Below are positions 1 through 14,300 of a stretch of 64,000 bases of DNA, piece after piece. Numbering within the stretch: position 1 is the stretch's first letter; the number at the start of each line of letters is the position of its first letter. The position numbers and the translations under genes are program-made. Location: contig JAUJYZ010000208.1 of the NCBI GenBank assembly GCA_033675265.1, forward strand, positions 1-64,000. The letters are read 5' to 3'. The notes beneath the pieces are model-generated. The model was not told the DNA's origin. It saw only the letters and a program-made list of their open reading frames with translations, and ran no database searches. Origin of the DNA: Actinostola sp. cb2023 (taxonomy: Eukaryota; Cnidaria; Anthozoa; Actiniaria; Actinostolidae).

Positions 1-29
1 TGAGCGGCGCCGCTGCGCCCGGGAAAAAA

Positions 30-351
30 CTAGGGGGGTATGGTCTTTAGAGATCTGGAGTTGTTTTATTAACACAAAAACTGAAAAATCAATTTTCAGT
101 ACATTTTGGTTTTATCGACCAGGAAGGCTTCACATACTTCAGTCGATTGAAATCCCTCTCAGAATAGGGCGCATGCATGGCCAGTATGCGAGGTCAGAGC
201 GGCGCCTCATCAGACATGGTAGACCTGGAATTGGTCTATGGAGCCTCTTCATTAGAGAGAAGGATCGCTCAGCTTCTGCAACTAAGTTAGATGCAGTTGT
301 ACATGCTATCACTAGAAGGCAGTAGTAGAGTCTGGAGCGAATCGTCATCAC
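30..351 (-). pseudogene. Possible hAT-type transposase C-terminal remnant
   Basis: The minus-strand ORF 351-139 encodes TTASNLVAEAERSFSLMKRL and then RRRSDLAYWPCM. This resembles the conserved C-terminal dimerisation block of hAT transposases (small/hydrophobic residues, then ERSFS-hydrophobic-R/K). Only about 70 residues are visible, with no catalytic residues, at the window edge. Confidence 0.45.
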
Positions 352-2090
352 ATTGGCCGACTAAGCGCTTGTTAGAAGGTTGTCCTTGAACTTCATTACT
401 TGCAGCCACTCACAAAGCCTGCCATTCTTATCCAGCTCAATCCTCAGAGATTTGGAGAAATGAAAGGGTATCCATGGGGGGGGGGGGGGTGTGGAGGATG
501 AAACCCCCAGAACACCTTCCCCATGGAATATTTGACGCTTACATAGAAGACATTGTCATGATAACAATAATTAGGGTGATAGGAACTTTTAATTAATACT
601 TTGTTCAAGAAGCGCTCTGAGCTAGAATAGCCAAAAAGTCTATATGAAATAAGAAAAAGTTTCTGCGCAGTTTTAAAATGTCATTAATTTGCACCAGGGT
701 GTTTTTGTATAATAAAAATGATTGCCTCCCTTGACGTCACTTCATTTACATTTGGATTGTAAATGAAATGTAAAAGATTTCAACATCCTCATAACAGAAC
801 TCACAGATGGCAAAGCTCGAACTCAGAAAGTATCACATCCTGAAGTACTCACCTTACATAGAATAAACTTTCATGATAAAAAATATTGGTTTGATAGGCA
901 CTTATATAAGAGAGAGTCGTCAGATCAGAAATACCATCTTGAAAACCGTTGAGGAATCGAGCCGTTTTCTATGTGGTGATTATTGGCCCAATTGAAGATA
1001 AATAAAAAGTACTTGTTCTGTAAACTGGCCCCTGGGTCATCGTTCTCGTCTCCACGTTTAAACTCCATTTATAGATTATTTTTTCGTATGAGTGCGGAAA
1101 ACCACTGGTACGGAGAGTTACGGTCACGGTACCGGAATCGAAGTTAATCTACCATTAACCACTCTATATTTGTTACCAGCACGCAAAACTTATTGCTGAA
1201 CACTCAGAATTGCTTGTCACAATTAAAGAGCACGGTCGCCGCACGAGCAAGAATCGACCGTAACTATTTACCACTCCTACGAAAACGACTCTATTGTTGT
1301 CAGTCTTGTAGATAATATTGGCATTGGCCAAAAAGAAGAGAACATGGAAAAAAATAAGGAAGGGAAAGGACCGTGGCAAAGAGAAAGGAAAAGAATGATA
1401 GCTTTTACAAAATATCCATTTGGATACAATCCACATTCCTATAACTTCGGAGTAGACGCAGGAGATAATTGCGCGTGCCCCAAAGCTGAACAGGCATATC
1501 GTAGAGCTTTGGAACAAGGCAACTGTGTGCAGTATTTCGTGGACGTTAAATGATTATTGGCGAGAAAGAGTTGGCAAAAACTAGCCTACGAAGGCTCTTG
1601 TGGTCTGCCGTTTAATGATGACGAACCAAGTACCGTAGGGGTAGATGTGTGTGTCTCTCCCTGTTCGCTTGATATTGATCAATGTCATGATCAAGAATTG
1701 GAAACGCAAAGAAGATGACCAATTACTGGGTGACGCTGTTATCCCGCGCATGCTCGCCATGGATCTAAAATCATCAAAGAAATGAAATACCTATGAAGGT
1801 TAACTACAGTGCTTGAAGATCCATTTCTGGCGGTCCAATCTGTTCTCAATGATTAGTGCAAAATAATGACATAGGGCTCAGCATTTGATAGCTAGCCAGG
1901 GGAAAATCCAGAGGACCTTCAATACAGGGACTTCACCAATTTGAATAAATGAGACCACCCTCTAGGGAAATTCACCCCGATTCTTAAATCATGTATAGTT
2001 TAAAGCATCTCGAGAATTCCTGATAAGGAAGTCCAAATGTAGTCTGAAGAAATTTCCTATTTTAATTAAAATTAACCACGCCTACTTCCA
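352..2090. other. No gene recognised
   Basis: AT-rich DNA with a G14 run at 476-489. Positions 1087-1275 match another stretch at 50440-50590 (see separate entry). The small overlapping ORFs at 1173-1553 on both strands have no domain. Confidence 0.5.
1087..1275. repeat. Dispersed repeat, copy A
   Basis: Shares gttacggtcacggtac, ggaatcgaag, cagcacgcaaa and ttgctgaac/ttgctcaac, in the same order, with 50440-50590 in intron 3. About 150-190 bases, diverged. Class unknown. Confidence 0.6.
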
Positions 2091-2097
2091 GTCTGGC

Positions 2098-2132
2098 CCT
2101 GTAGCTTAGTTGGTACAGCGGTGAACATTATT
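2098..2132 (+). repeat. tRNA-like 5' fragment (A-box)
   Basis: ggccctgtagcttagttggt followed by acagcggtgaac matches the 5' half of a tRNA, including a full A-box (TAGCTTAGTTGG). No anticodon arm or B-box follows, so this is a truncated tRNA or SINE fragment, not a functional gene. Confidence 0.55.
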
Positions 2133-2139
2133 AAAATTC

Positions 2140-3594
2140 TGATTTCTAATATACAGGAGTAAAGAGAGTCATGACAACATTTGGAAGATAGGACAATCGA
2201 CCATGGAGGGGAGATGGAGGGAGAATACAAGAATCAACAGAATCGCATCAAATGAGGGAATCAAGAAACAAAATTGAGGTGCCACCACCTTCTCTTCCTG
2301 AGAATGTAATTCACACTGTAGTAGAATCCAAGCAGAAAAACGCGGTTGTGTCCCCAGATGGAACTACCGAGATGTTGATTAAGTTTCTTGCTGCAAGCCG
2401 AACATTTGGATGAAACAATACAGACAAAGAAGCATTGGTCGCAGTTGGGATTTTGCGGCCACAGCCATACTACGCATCGCATCAGTGTCATGTCTCAACA
2501 AGGCAGTTTGTTCTTGTTTACGACCTTCAGCAAAGATATGGATGCCAAGGCAGCACCTCGTGTCGTCAAGGCATAATGGAGATATACTAGATCCATCGAG
2601 AACATTACCATCTTTGTGTTTACCTGTATTTGATATTATATGGTAGAACACCTTTGGTGAGGCTTAGCCATGCACTGAGTTGAGAAAAATGAATATGAGA
2701 GCTAATAGCCTGTAGTAGTTGACTACCACTTGTGGTGGGGCTGGTGGTGCTGAGAACAGAGAGATAATACAACAGTACTATGTTAGTTACCAGTCAAGTT
2801 TTAAGCAACTTGTTGTTGCACAACTTGAGCAGTGACTTCAATGGTGGTTTTATTGAGCGTGTTTTCACTGTAACCATTTAGCAATGCATTATTGAGAAAG
2901 CTGTATATATATGTGTATTCAGATAATCAAATCAAAACACTACATATTTATTTCTGTGTTGCCTTGCTTGCTTGTCATCAAAGGAAAAGGAAAAGAGAAC
3001 GGGAGAGCGCATAGATTTTTAATAACTCTCAAGTAACAATCACCCCAAAATTGCACTGAAGTTTGAACATATTCAAATAGGTGGTGACTTCAGTGCAATG
3101 TGACACTAGTTTACATGTACACAATTTGGATTTGCTATAAAATTGCCATGGAAATCACTGCTCATTAAAAATTGCAAGTGTAAACAGGGCTTAAAAATGC
3201 ACAGCACAAATCTAGCTAAGCTTAGTCATGGGCCAGGGCTTTCGTTGGGGATTGAGAAAGAAAAAGGGGCAAAATATGGATAGAAGACTGCTTGCCATGA
3301 AGCAGCAGAAGAGGTTGTGGAGAGGAGCTCAAATTCAATCTGATTACAAACTGGATTCTATAGATTGAACAGAAAGAAGAGTCAGTGTCTACCTGCTAAC
3401 TATACAGATTGTCCATTGTTCAAGCAATAGAATAGAGTTGGTTGCTTCTGTAGGTTGGACCATCACATCAATGAATACTGGATCAGTACTCTGCCAATGT
3501 AGCTCCATTAACTGTATCCACGAAAGTGCCTCTTTACACTACATGAGAAATCAAAACAATACTAATAAATGAATACAAAATAACAGAATAGTTT
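2140..3594. other. No gene recognised
   Basis: Overlapping short ORFs on both strands at 2261-2651 show moderate GC and could be a decayed exon, but no domain was recognised. The rest is AT-rich. Confidence 0.4.
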
Positions 3595-3905
3595 TCAAAG
3601 TGACACAATGCCTCTTGTGCTTGCGCTTATGCTTGCATCAGGCCTGTTTTCACAGTGACAAAAGGCCTCTTGCACTTGCGCTTATGCTTGCATCAGGCCT
3701 GTTTTCACAGTGACAAAAGGCCTCTTGTACTTGCACTTATGCTTGCATCAGGCCTGCTTCAGAGTGACAAAAGGCTTCTTGTACTTGCACTTATGCTTGC
3801 ATCAGGCCTGCTTCAGAGTGACAAAAGGCTTCTTGTGCAAGCTTGTACAGTTTATGCTTGTGTCAGGCCCATTTTCAAAGTCACACAAGGCGTATTGTGC
3901 TTGTG
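3595..3905 (+). repeat. About 55-bp tandem repeat
   Basis: Five diverged copies of a unit containing acttgcgcttatgcttgcat and caggcctg with agtgacaaaaggc. The plus-strand ORFs at 3655-3969 are repeat artefacts. Confidence 0.9.
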
Positions 3906-4136
3906 TGGGAATAACAGAATATTCTTTAAATATTATATACTAATGCATGTACACTGTAGCTACATGTAGCTGGTAAATATAGGGGACAACTGACAACAGG
4001 AACAACGTTCAGTGATCTCTGATCAAAGTATAAATTCTCCTCTAGATAGAATATTTGAGTTCCATTACGAGAATCTAAATTTTGATCCCAAGTCTCTAAC
4101 ACTGTACAGTTCTAACACGGAACCCAGTTGAACTAC

Positions 4137-4327
4137 CTCTTTCTCTTGGTCATCACAAACATGATTTGCACATCCCTTTAAGGCAGCACAATGCTTTCCT
4201 TCAATCCTTCCTTTATCAGACTGCTGAGGGGTGCGTCCCTCCAGAACAAGCATGCCAACTTGCACAAAGAATTCCTTGGGATGTAGTTCACACTCCATTT
4301 CACCTTCTACTTCTACTGTACTTGGAA
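4137..4327 (-). CDS. Weak candidate exon of unknown gene
   Basis: A 191-base open stretch between a plausible acceptor (ttttccacacag) and donor (AAAGAG/GTAGTT). It encodes a mixed-composition peptide (ELHPKEFFVQVGMLVLEGRT, then KHCAALKGCANHVCDD) that looks less random than its neighbours. No domain recognised and no partner exon found. Confidence 0.2.
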
Positions 4328-4973
4328 CTGTGTGGAAAATAGCAAAATACAACTTATAGATCTAGACTAAAATAAACTGGGAATGTAGCAGGGACTTCAG
4401 TCGCCAGTACGGTTGGTAAACCGGACCACTTTTCGAATCAAACAGTTTCAATTTATTTACATTTTTAATTATTCGGAAATTTTTATGAAAAACAAAGTTT
4501 GAAAACCGGACCACTCAAAAACTGACCGGACCACTCAAAGACTGGTGGCTATATGGCCCTGTGTAGCTGTGTCTATATGCAGGAATCAGCAAATAATGAA
4601 TCTGTTCATCACTGACAAAACATTATATTGTCCAATAATAATTGTTAATCAGTTGCATTGAATACACATGTATATACAGCAATTTCAAAAAATGTTGAAA
4701 ACTGAATACTGCATACTGAATAGTGCATTCCTAGTGCGGGCCTCGTTATTTTGAAATAAAAAGTAAATATACAGCGATTTTTCGCGATATGGAGCTAGTA
4801 TATTGTTTCTGATGGAATACACAAAAAATAAACTTAATTATTATTATTTATATTACTTTAGACAATAAAACACAAGTCCCATAATGCATTTCGGTCTTGG
4901 AATACACTATTTTTTTGAAATAATTTGCTGTATACATGCATTGAATTTACTTCTCATTTCAGATACTCACAGA

Positions 4974-4974
4974 C

Positions 4975-5055
<81 letters not shown>

Positions 5056-5056
5056 T
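4974..5056 (+). repeat. TAA microsatellite
   Basis: About 27 copies of taa, one interruption (aacaat). Isoleucine ORF is an artefact. Confidence 0.97.
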
Positions 5057-5079
5057 AATTTATTAGTAAAGTTTTGGTA

Positions 5080-5258
5080 AAACATTTAAAATAGGAAAAC
5101 AAATGCTAACAGCTACTTTGTTAGCATTTGTTTTCCTATTTAAATAATTTATTATTATTATTATTATTTAGTATAATTTAGACTTGAATATAGAGTATTT
5201 TTTTATCCTGAATTTCGTCTTTTCTCTGATATTCAAGTCTAAAATTATACTAAAACAA
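5080..5258. repeat. Two adjacent hairpins
   Basis: 5084-5110 and 5116-5144 are inverted (ataggaaaacaaatgctaac and its inverse) with about a five-base loop. 5171-5192 and 5229-5256 are inverted (tagtataatttagacttgaa and its inverse) with a loop of about 40. MITE-like debris. Confidence 0.75.
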
Positions 5259-5259
5259 T

Positions 5260-8200
5260 TATTCACCTCGAGCTCAGTGATTATGGTGAATATTCACCGA
5301 TAATCACTTCGCCTTTGGCAAATAATAATTATTGTTAAATATCAAACTATGATTGAAGGAGAAAAGAAGATTGGATACATGTCCATGTATGGACATCATA
5401 CTTGTATGGCTCAATTGAACACTACAACGTTATTTTAACTACTACCATAAATCATGACAATGCCAGAGCACACAGATATTTTAATCTTTTTAATAACTGT
5501 TTTGTCTAAGAGATCTTTTAAAATCTCTTAATTGAAATGCTTTGGATGTCACAGTGATCACAATCACGTCCAGACAGTCCTTGAAATGATTAGATCAATT
5601 CCAGCAACTGTTTGGCTACATAAACATTTAATATTATATTAGAAAAATACCATGTTAGTTAGCACCTCTCACACACAAGTATACCCTCTTCAATGACCAT
5701 TAACACAAACCACAATTATATCAAATTGTTTGAATGCCATTAGAAATGCAAATTCATTCAATTGAATCACAACATGCCAGCTGAGTCATCTTTTTTTTTG
5801 TTTCATTTAAATTGTATTTCTACATCACCGAGTCAATACATTTTGTTCCCACTAACTTACATGTGAAACTACAATAATATAGATGGCTGTTGTGATGTGC
5901 TATTTAAAACTCAGCTTGCCTGCATTAACAATGACAACACAAGACAACACATGCTCAAGTGTTAACGGCATGATGCCCATGTGCACAGTGCTACATTGGA
6001 CTGTAATACTGGTCCAAAATACACATGATTTGAACCTTCTCTGACGTATTATACACACTTGACATATCTAAGATCTAAGATAAAAATAATAAAGAGAGCA
6101 GGATATAACACATCAGACAGATTTTCTACACTCCTGAATAAAAATAAATTAAGGCTTATAGAATTGCATGTAAGTTACATTGGTTCACACAAAGGCCTTT
6201 TGGAATAAATTGCAGTATAGAATAATTATTAGAATCTGCGTGATATATGTTAATTACAATAAATAATAATTTTGAAAGTTTATAAGACATAATCATTTCT
6301 ATACATACAACACATTATGTAAAGCCGGCCTGTGATTATTTTTTTCAAAATATTATACATAAATTTGTGAACATGCAATTTCCAAAGTGAATTTAGAGCC
6401 TATAGAAATGAACTAGAAAATAAACGTTAAACTACTGTTCAGTTCATGAAGTCTTATATAAAATTTCGACCTCCAAATAAAGGAAGAAAAATAAATATAA
6501 GCTAAAACATATCTTTCTTTGTGTTGCTCGATATGACACGCCATAACTTAACGCCATAAACTGCTGCCTCTACATAATAAATGAGACTTCTACTTCTACA
6601 AACCAAGTAAACACAACAAACATACACTATCCTAAAGAGGAAAATAGTCAAAGAAACAGAATCGATGCCATCTCCTTCACACAAGACAAGAAGACATTTT
6701 CATGTTCAAATTTTGATGAGAAATTTTTCCAGTTCAAACCATTTGGCAAAACCAGGAGCGTTCTTTATTACAAAAGCGTCTCAAAACTGGCTTGAATGAC
6801 AGGCACAAAGCCAGAAAATCGCATTGAAATGGGAAGAGAAAATAAAGACTAAACGGCAGAAAGAATTCAAGCAAGAACTGTGTCAGTTTCATCATGCAGT
6901 CGATGCATGTTCACTCCTAAAACACGAGCAATTCAAGTCTATTTTACCTTCTAGTGGCTTCATCCTCCTCTTAATACAACCCAGAGATTTAGTGACGACC
7001 TAGAGATCGATAACGATTCCCTAGTGGTAAGGAAAGTGCAATTTCTCGACGATCGACGAACAAATTCAGTTGATTTCCCGAACTTTTTTTGTCGCTATTT
7101 GGAGCCAACAAAACATTACTTGTGAATCTAAGCGCTCTGATTGGTCCAAATTGGTCATTAATTTTTTATTAGCAATAACAATCACGTGCCGGAAGTGAAT
7201 TGTGCACCATGACATTTCCGGTTTGAAAGCACGTACCGGCACAGGTAGCCCAAGCAAAAATATTTCATAAGTTCTAAAAAATGTTGAAAACAAAAAGTCA
7301 GTCAAAATTCAAGTAAAACTTATAAATATAACTCGGTCATGGTCTCTTAAAAAAACAGACGCTTTTTAAAACAAGCGTTCACTCGTGCCCTGGTGCGATT
7401 GAGCCGTGGGATGCACTGCAGCATGAACAAGATTTGTGAAGAAAGAGTTCGACTGTTGATAAAGATCAGCTTTTAGTGGTCTCGTTCCCAGTCCCACTCG
7501 ATTGCAGATTGTGCTTAGTCATCATAGCTGTATTTACGACTTAAACATTTCTCAAGTTTAGATCTGAGATAATGATTATAGTGATCAAATCAGTGTTTGG
7601 TTACTTGTTGGGTGACTCGGTAGAACATGCAGAATTTGGAATCGCCCGGCACTCGACAACATACTACCGCCCAGCTCAGAATTTGTATAAACGGCTGGTT
7701 ACGACGGCTACAGTGCTAGCAAAATCGGGGGGAAAAATTATTAGATTTTGGGGAACTATTTTAGAAAGTGCACATTCCCAGTCTCGCTCCATTGCAGATT
7801 CGCCACGTGAACAAAAATAAACTAGACGCTCTTCTAGCGTGAAGTCGGGCTTCTAAATGAAATGTAACCTATTTGAACTAAATATACATATCTTATAGTG
7901 CGATTGAAACAGTTTTTGGTTGCTCGTCGTTGCGTGACTCGAGCTCGATAGAACATGCTTTCCTTGCAATTTCAGTACTGCGAACTTTACAGTATATCAG
8001 TAAAAACGTTAATTGTTTCAATCTAAATTTAGACTTATAGACGACAAAAGACTTATATGTTGGCCCCTTGACCTCCGGTGCTTTCCCTGATTGGTTTGTG
8101 CTTTCTAATCTTTCTTGGCCAGACTTCATGTCTCCTTCGGCCGGCACAGGGCGCATGCGCTGGATTTGAGGTCAACGACGACGACGACAAAGAAAGCTTC

Positions 8201-8382
8201 TCATTTTTAAAGTCGGAGCTTCCACAGGAAGCCCGACTAATAAAACACGCATCACGGCCCGAGATATTTGCGAACTGAAACAGAGACAATGGAAGCTTAG
8301 AAACCCATTATCAGTTATACAAAATGGAAGATAAACTGTTGCAGAATCAATATTTTGTTAACATATATACATGTATATGCCA
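5260..8382. other. No gene recognised
   Basis: About 3.1 kb of AT-rich sequence up to 7000, then mixed composition. Short ORFs (7066-7305, 7572-7820, 7893-8289) lack domains or splice support. Near-duplicate words cccagtcccactcgattgca (7490) and cccagtctcgctccattgca (7777) suggest an old duplication. Confidence 0.45.
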
Positions 8383-11300
8383 ACTTGGTGCGTAACGCGG
8401 CGATGGACAATAACGAGATTGTCTGCTGGTTGGTGCACTGCCGGTCTTGGTGCGCAACGCGGCGATGGACAATAACGAGATTGTCTGCTGGTTGGTGCAC
8501 TGCCGGTCTTGGTGCGTAACGCGGCGATGGACAATAACGAGATTGTCTGCTGGTTGGTGCACTGCCGGTCTTGATGCGTAACGCGGCGATGGACAATAAC
8601 GAGATTGTCTGCGCTGCATGGGTGGAGCTCTGCCGGTCTTGGTGAGCAACGAGGTGATGGACAATAACGAGATTGTCTGCTGGTTGGTGCACTGCCGGTC
8701 TTGGTGCGCAACGCGGCGATCGACAATAACGAGATTGTCTGCTGGTTGGTTCACTGCCGGTCTTGGTGCGCAACGCGGCGATGGACAATAACGAGATTGT
8801 CTGCTGGTTGGTGCACTGCCGGTCTTGGTGCGTAACGTGGCGATGGACAATAACGAGATTGTCTGCTGGTTGGTGCACTGCCGGTCTTGATGCGTAACGC
8901 GGCGATGGACAATAACGAGATTGTCTGCGCTGCATGGGTGGAGCTCTGCCGGTCTTGGTGAGCAACGAGGTGATGGACAATAACGAGATTGTCTGCTGGT
9001 TGGTGCACTGCCGGTCTTGGTGCGCAACGCGGCGATCGACAATAACGAGATTGTCTGCTGGTTGGTGCACTGCCGGTCTTGGTGCGCAACGCGGCGATGG
9101 ACAATAACGAGATTGTCTGCTGGTTGGTGCACTGCCGGTCTTGGTGCGTAACGTGGCGATGGACAATAACGAGATTGTCTGCTGGTTGGTGCACTGCCGG
9201 TCTTGGTGCGTAACGCGGTGATGGACAATAACGAGATTGTCTGCTGGTTGGTGCACTGCCGATCTTGGTGCGCAACGCGGCGATGGACAATAACGAGATT
9301 GTCTGTTGGTTGGTGCACTGCCGGTCTTGGTGCGTAACGTGGCGATGGACAATAACGAGATTGTCTGCTGGTTGGTGCACTGCCGGTCTTGGTGCGTAAC
9401 GTGGCGATGGACAATAACGAGATTATCTGCTGGTTGGTGCACTGCCGGTCTTGGTGCGTAACGTGGCGATGGACAATAACGAGATTGTCTGCTGGTTGGT
9501 GCACTGCCGGTCTTGGTGCGTAACGTGGCGATGGACAATAACGAGATTGTCTGCTGGTTGGTGCACTGCCGGTCTTGGTGCGTAACGTGGCGATGGACAA
9601 TAACGAGATTGTCTGCTGGTTGGTGCACTGCCGGTCTTGGTGCGTAACGCGGCGATGAACAATAACGAGATTGTCTGCTGCATGGTTGGAGCTCTGCCGG
9701 TCTTGGTGCGCAACGTGGCGATGGACAATAACGAGATTGTCTGCGCTGCATGGGTGGTGCTCTGCCGGTCTTGGTGCGCAACGCGGCGATGGACAATAAC
9801 GAGATTGTCTGCTGCCTTGGTGCACTGCCGGTCTTGGTGCGTAACGTGGGGATGGACAATAACGAGATTGTCTGCGCTGCATGGGTGGAGCTCTGCCGGT
9901 CTTGGTGCGCAACGCGACGATGGACAATAACGAGATTGTCTGCTGGTTGGTGCACTGCCGGTCTTGGTGCGTAACGTGGCGATGGACAATAACGAGATTG
10001 TCTGCGCTGCATGGGTGGAGCTCTGCCGGTCTTGGTGCGCAACGCGGCGATGGACAATAACGAGATTGTCTGCTGCCTTGGTGCACTGCCGGTCTTGGTG
10101 CGTAACGTGGCGATGGACAATAACGAGATTGTCTGCGCTGCATGGGTGGAGCTCTGCCGGTCTTGGTGCGCAACGCGGCGATGGACAATAACGAGATTGT
10201 CTGCTGGTTGGTGCACTGCCGGTCTTGGTGCGTAACGCGGCGATGGACAATAACGAGATTGTCTGCTGGTTGGTGCACTGCCGGTCTTGGTGCGTAACGC
10301 GGCGATGGACAATAACGAGATAGTCTGCTGGTTGGTGCACTGCCGGTCTTGGTGCGTAACGCGGCGATGGACAATAACGAGATTGTCTGCTGCATGGGTG
10401 GAGCTCTGCCGGTCTTGGTGCGCAACGTGGCGATGGACAATAACGAGATTGTCTGCGCTGCATGGGTGGAGCTCTGCCGGTCTTGGTGCGCAACGCGGCG
10501 ATGGACAATAACGAGATTGTCTGCGCTGCATGGGTGGAGCTCTGCCGGTCTTGGTGCGCAACGTGGCGATGGACAATAACGAGATTGTCTGCTGCTGCAT
10601 GCCGGTCTTGGAGCTCTGCCGGTCTTGGTGCGCAACGCGGCGATGGACAATAACGAGATTGTCTGCTGGTTGGTGCACTGCCGGTCTTGGTGCGTAACGT
10701 GGCGATGGACAATAACGAGATTGTCTGCTGCTGCATGGTGGAGCTCTGCCGGTCTTGGTGCGCAACGCGGCGATGGACATAACGAGATTGTCTGCTGCCT
10801 TGGTGCACTGCCGGTCTGGCGATGGTTGAGATTGTCACTGCATGGTGGAGCTCTGCCGTCTTGGTGCGTAACGTGGCGATGGACAATAACGAGATTGTCT
10901 GCGCTGCATGGGTGGAGCTCTGCCGGTCTTGGTGCGCAACGCGGCGATGGACAATAACGAGATTGTTGTCTGCTGGTTGGTGCACTGCCGGTCTTGGTGC
11001 GTAACGTGGCGATGGACAATAACGAGATTGTCTGCGCTGCATGGTTGGAGCTCTGCCGGTCTTGGTGCGCAACGCGGCGATGGACAATAACGAGATTGTC
11101 TGCATGGTTGGAGCTCTGCCGGTCTTGGTGCGCAACGCGGCGATGGACAATAACGAGATTGTCTGCTGTTGGTGGAACTGCCGGTCTTGGTGCGCAACGC
11201 GGCGATGGACAATAACGAGATTGTCTGCTGCTGGGTGGAGCACTGCCGGTCTTGGTGCGCAACGCGGCGATGGACAATAACGAGATTGTCTGCTGGTTGG

Positions 11301-14300
11301 TGCACTGCCGGTCTTGGTGCGTAACGCGGCGATGGACAATAACGAGATTGTCTGCTGGTTGGGTGGTGCACTGCCGGTCTTGGTGCGCAACGCGGCGATG
11401 GACAATAACGAGATTGTCTGCTGGTTGGTGCACTGCCGGTCTTGGTGCGTAACGCGGCGATGGACAATAACGAGATTGTCTGCTGGTTGGTGCACTGCCG
11501 GTCTTGGTGCGCAACGCGGCGATGGACAATAACGAGATTGTCTGCCGGTCTTGGTGCGCAACGCGGCTGACAATAACGGTCTTGGTGTGTCTTGGTGCGT
11601 AACGCGGCGATGGACAATAACGAGATTGTCTGCTGGTTGGTGCACTGCCGGTCTTGGTGCGCAACGCGGCGATGGACAATAACGAGATTGTCTGCTGCTG
11701 GTTGGTGCACTGCCGGTCTTGGTGCGCAACGCGGCGGCGATGGACAATAACGAGATTGTGCGCAACGCGGCGATGGACAATAACGAGATTGTGCTGGTTG
11801 GAAGCTGCGCTGCGCAGGACTGGGTGGTGCGCAACGCGGCGATGGACAATAACCGGTCTTGGTGCACTGCCGGTCTTGGTGCGCAACGCGGCGATGGACA
11901 ATAACGAGATTGTCTGCTGGTTGGTGCACTGCCGGTCTTGGTGCGTAACGCGGCGATGGACAATAACGAGACTTGTCTTGGCTGCTGCGATGGACAATAA
12001 CGAGATTGTCTGCGCTGCATGGTCTGCTCTGCCGGTCTTGGTGCGCAACGCGGCGATGGACAATAACGAGATTGTCTGCTCTGCTGGTTGGTGCACTGCC
12101 GGTCTTGGTGCGTAACGTGGCGATGGACAATAAACGAGATTGTCTGCTGGTTGGCGCACTGCCGGTCTTGGTGCGTAACGCGGCGATGGACAATAACGAG
12201 ATTGTCTGCTGGTTGGTGCACTGCCGGTCTGCCGGGTGCGTAACGCGGCGATGGACAATAACGAGAACGTGATGGACAATAACGAGATTGTCTGCTGCAT
12301 GGTTGGAGCTCTGCCGGTCTTGGTGCGCAACGTGGCGATGGACAATAACGAGATTGTCTGCTGCATGGTTGGAGCTCTGCCGGTCTTGGTGCGCAACGTG
12401 GCGATGGACAATAACGAGATTGTCTGCTGCTGCATGGTGTGAGCTCTGCCGGTCTTGGTGCGCAACGTGGCGATGGACAATAACGAGATTGTCTGCGCTG
12501 CATGGGTGGAGCTCTGCCGGTCTTGGTGCGCAACGCGGCGATGGACAATAACGAGATTGTCTGCTGGTTGGTGCACTGCCGGTCTTGGTGCGTAACGCGG
12601 CGATGGACAATAACGAGATTGTCTGCTGCATGTTGGTGCACTGCCGGTCTTGGTGCGTAACGCGGCGATGGACAATAACGAGATTGTCTGTCTGCTGCAG
12701 CTCTGCCGGTCTTGGTGCGCAACGCGGCTGCCGGTCTTGGTGCGTAACGCGGCGATGGACAATAACGAGATTGTCTGCGCTGCTGGTTGGTGCACTGCCG
12801 GTCTTGGTGCGTAACGCGGCGATGGACAATAACGAGATTGTCTGCTGCATGGTTGGAGCTCTGCCGGTCTTGGTGCGCAACGTGGCGATGGACAATAACG
12901 AGATTGTCTGCGCTGCATGGGTGGAGCTCTGCCGGTCTTGGTGCGCAACGCGGCGATGGACAATAACGAGATTGTCTGCTGGTTGGTGCACTGCCGGTCT
13001 TGGTGCGTAACGCGGCGATGGACAATAACGAGATTGTCTGCTGGTTGGTGCACTGCCGGTCTTGGTGCGTAACGCGGCGATGGACAATAACGAGATTGTC
13101 TGCTGCATGGTTGGAGCTCTGCCGGTCTTGCCGGGTGCGCAACGTGGCGATGGACAATAACGAGATTGTCTGCGCTGCATGGGTGGAGCTCTGCCGGTCT
13201 TGGTGCGCAACGCGGCGATGGACAATAACGAGATTGTCTGCTGCATGGTTGGAGCTCTGCCGGACTTGGTGCGCAACGTGGCGATGGACAATAACGAGAT
13301 TGTCTGCGCTGCATGGGTGGAGCTCTGCCGGTCTTGGTGCGCAACGCGACGATGGACAATAACGAGATTCTCTGCTGCCTTGGTGCACTGCCGGTCTTGG
13401 TGCTTAACGTGGCGATGGACAATAACGAGATTGTCTGCGCTGCATGGGTGGAGTTCTGCCGGTCTTGGTGCGCAACGCGGCGATGGACAATAACAAGATT
13501 GTCTGCTGGTTGGTGCACTGCCGGTCTTGGTGCGTAACGTGGCGATGGACAATAACGAGATTGTCTGCGCTGCATGGGTGGAGCTCTGCCGGTCTTGGTG
13601 CGCAACGCGGCGATGGACAATAACGAGATTGTCTGCTGCCTTGGTGCACTGCCGGTCTTGGTGCGTAACGTGGCGATGGACAATAACGAGATTGTCTGCG
13701 CTGCATGGGTGGAGCTCGGCCGGTCTTGGTGCGCAACGCGGCGATGGACAATAACGAGATTGTCTGCTGGTTGGTGCACTGCCGGTCTTGGTGCGCAACG
13801 CGGCGATGGACAATAACGAGATTGTCTGCTGGTTGGTGCACTGCCGGTCTTGGTGCGTAACGCGGCGATGGACAATAACGAGATAGTCTGCTGGTTGGTG
13901 CACTGCCGGTCTTGGTGCGTAACGCGGCGATGGACAATAACGAGATTGTCTGCTGCATGGTTGGAGCTCTGCCGGTCTTGGTGCGCAACGTGGCGATGGA
14001 CAATAACGAGATTGTCTGCTGCATTGTTGGAGCTCTGCCGGTCTTGGTGCGCAACGCGGCGATGGACAATAACGAGATTGTCTGCTGCTGGTTGGTGCAC
14101 TGCCGGTCTTGGTGCGTAACGTGGCGATGGACAATAACGAGATTGTCTGCGCTGCATGGGTGGAGCTCTGCCGGTCTTGGTGCGCAACGCGGCGATGGAC
14201 AATAACGAGATTGTCTGCTGCCTTGGTGCACTGCCGGTCTTGGTGCGTAACGTGGCGATGGACAATAACGAGATTGTCTGCGCTGCATGGGTGGAGCTCT

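Noticed and set aside
2098..2132. tRNA gene
   Set aside because: Only the 5' half with the A-box is present; no anticodon stem, T-arm or B-box follows.
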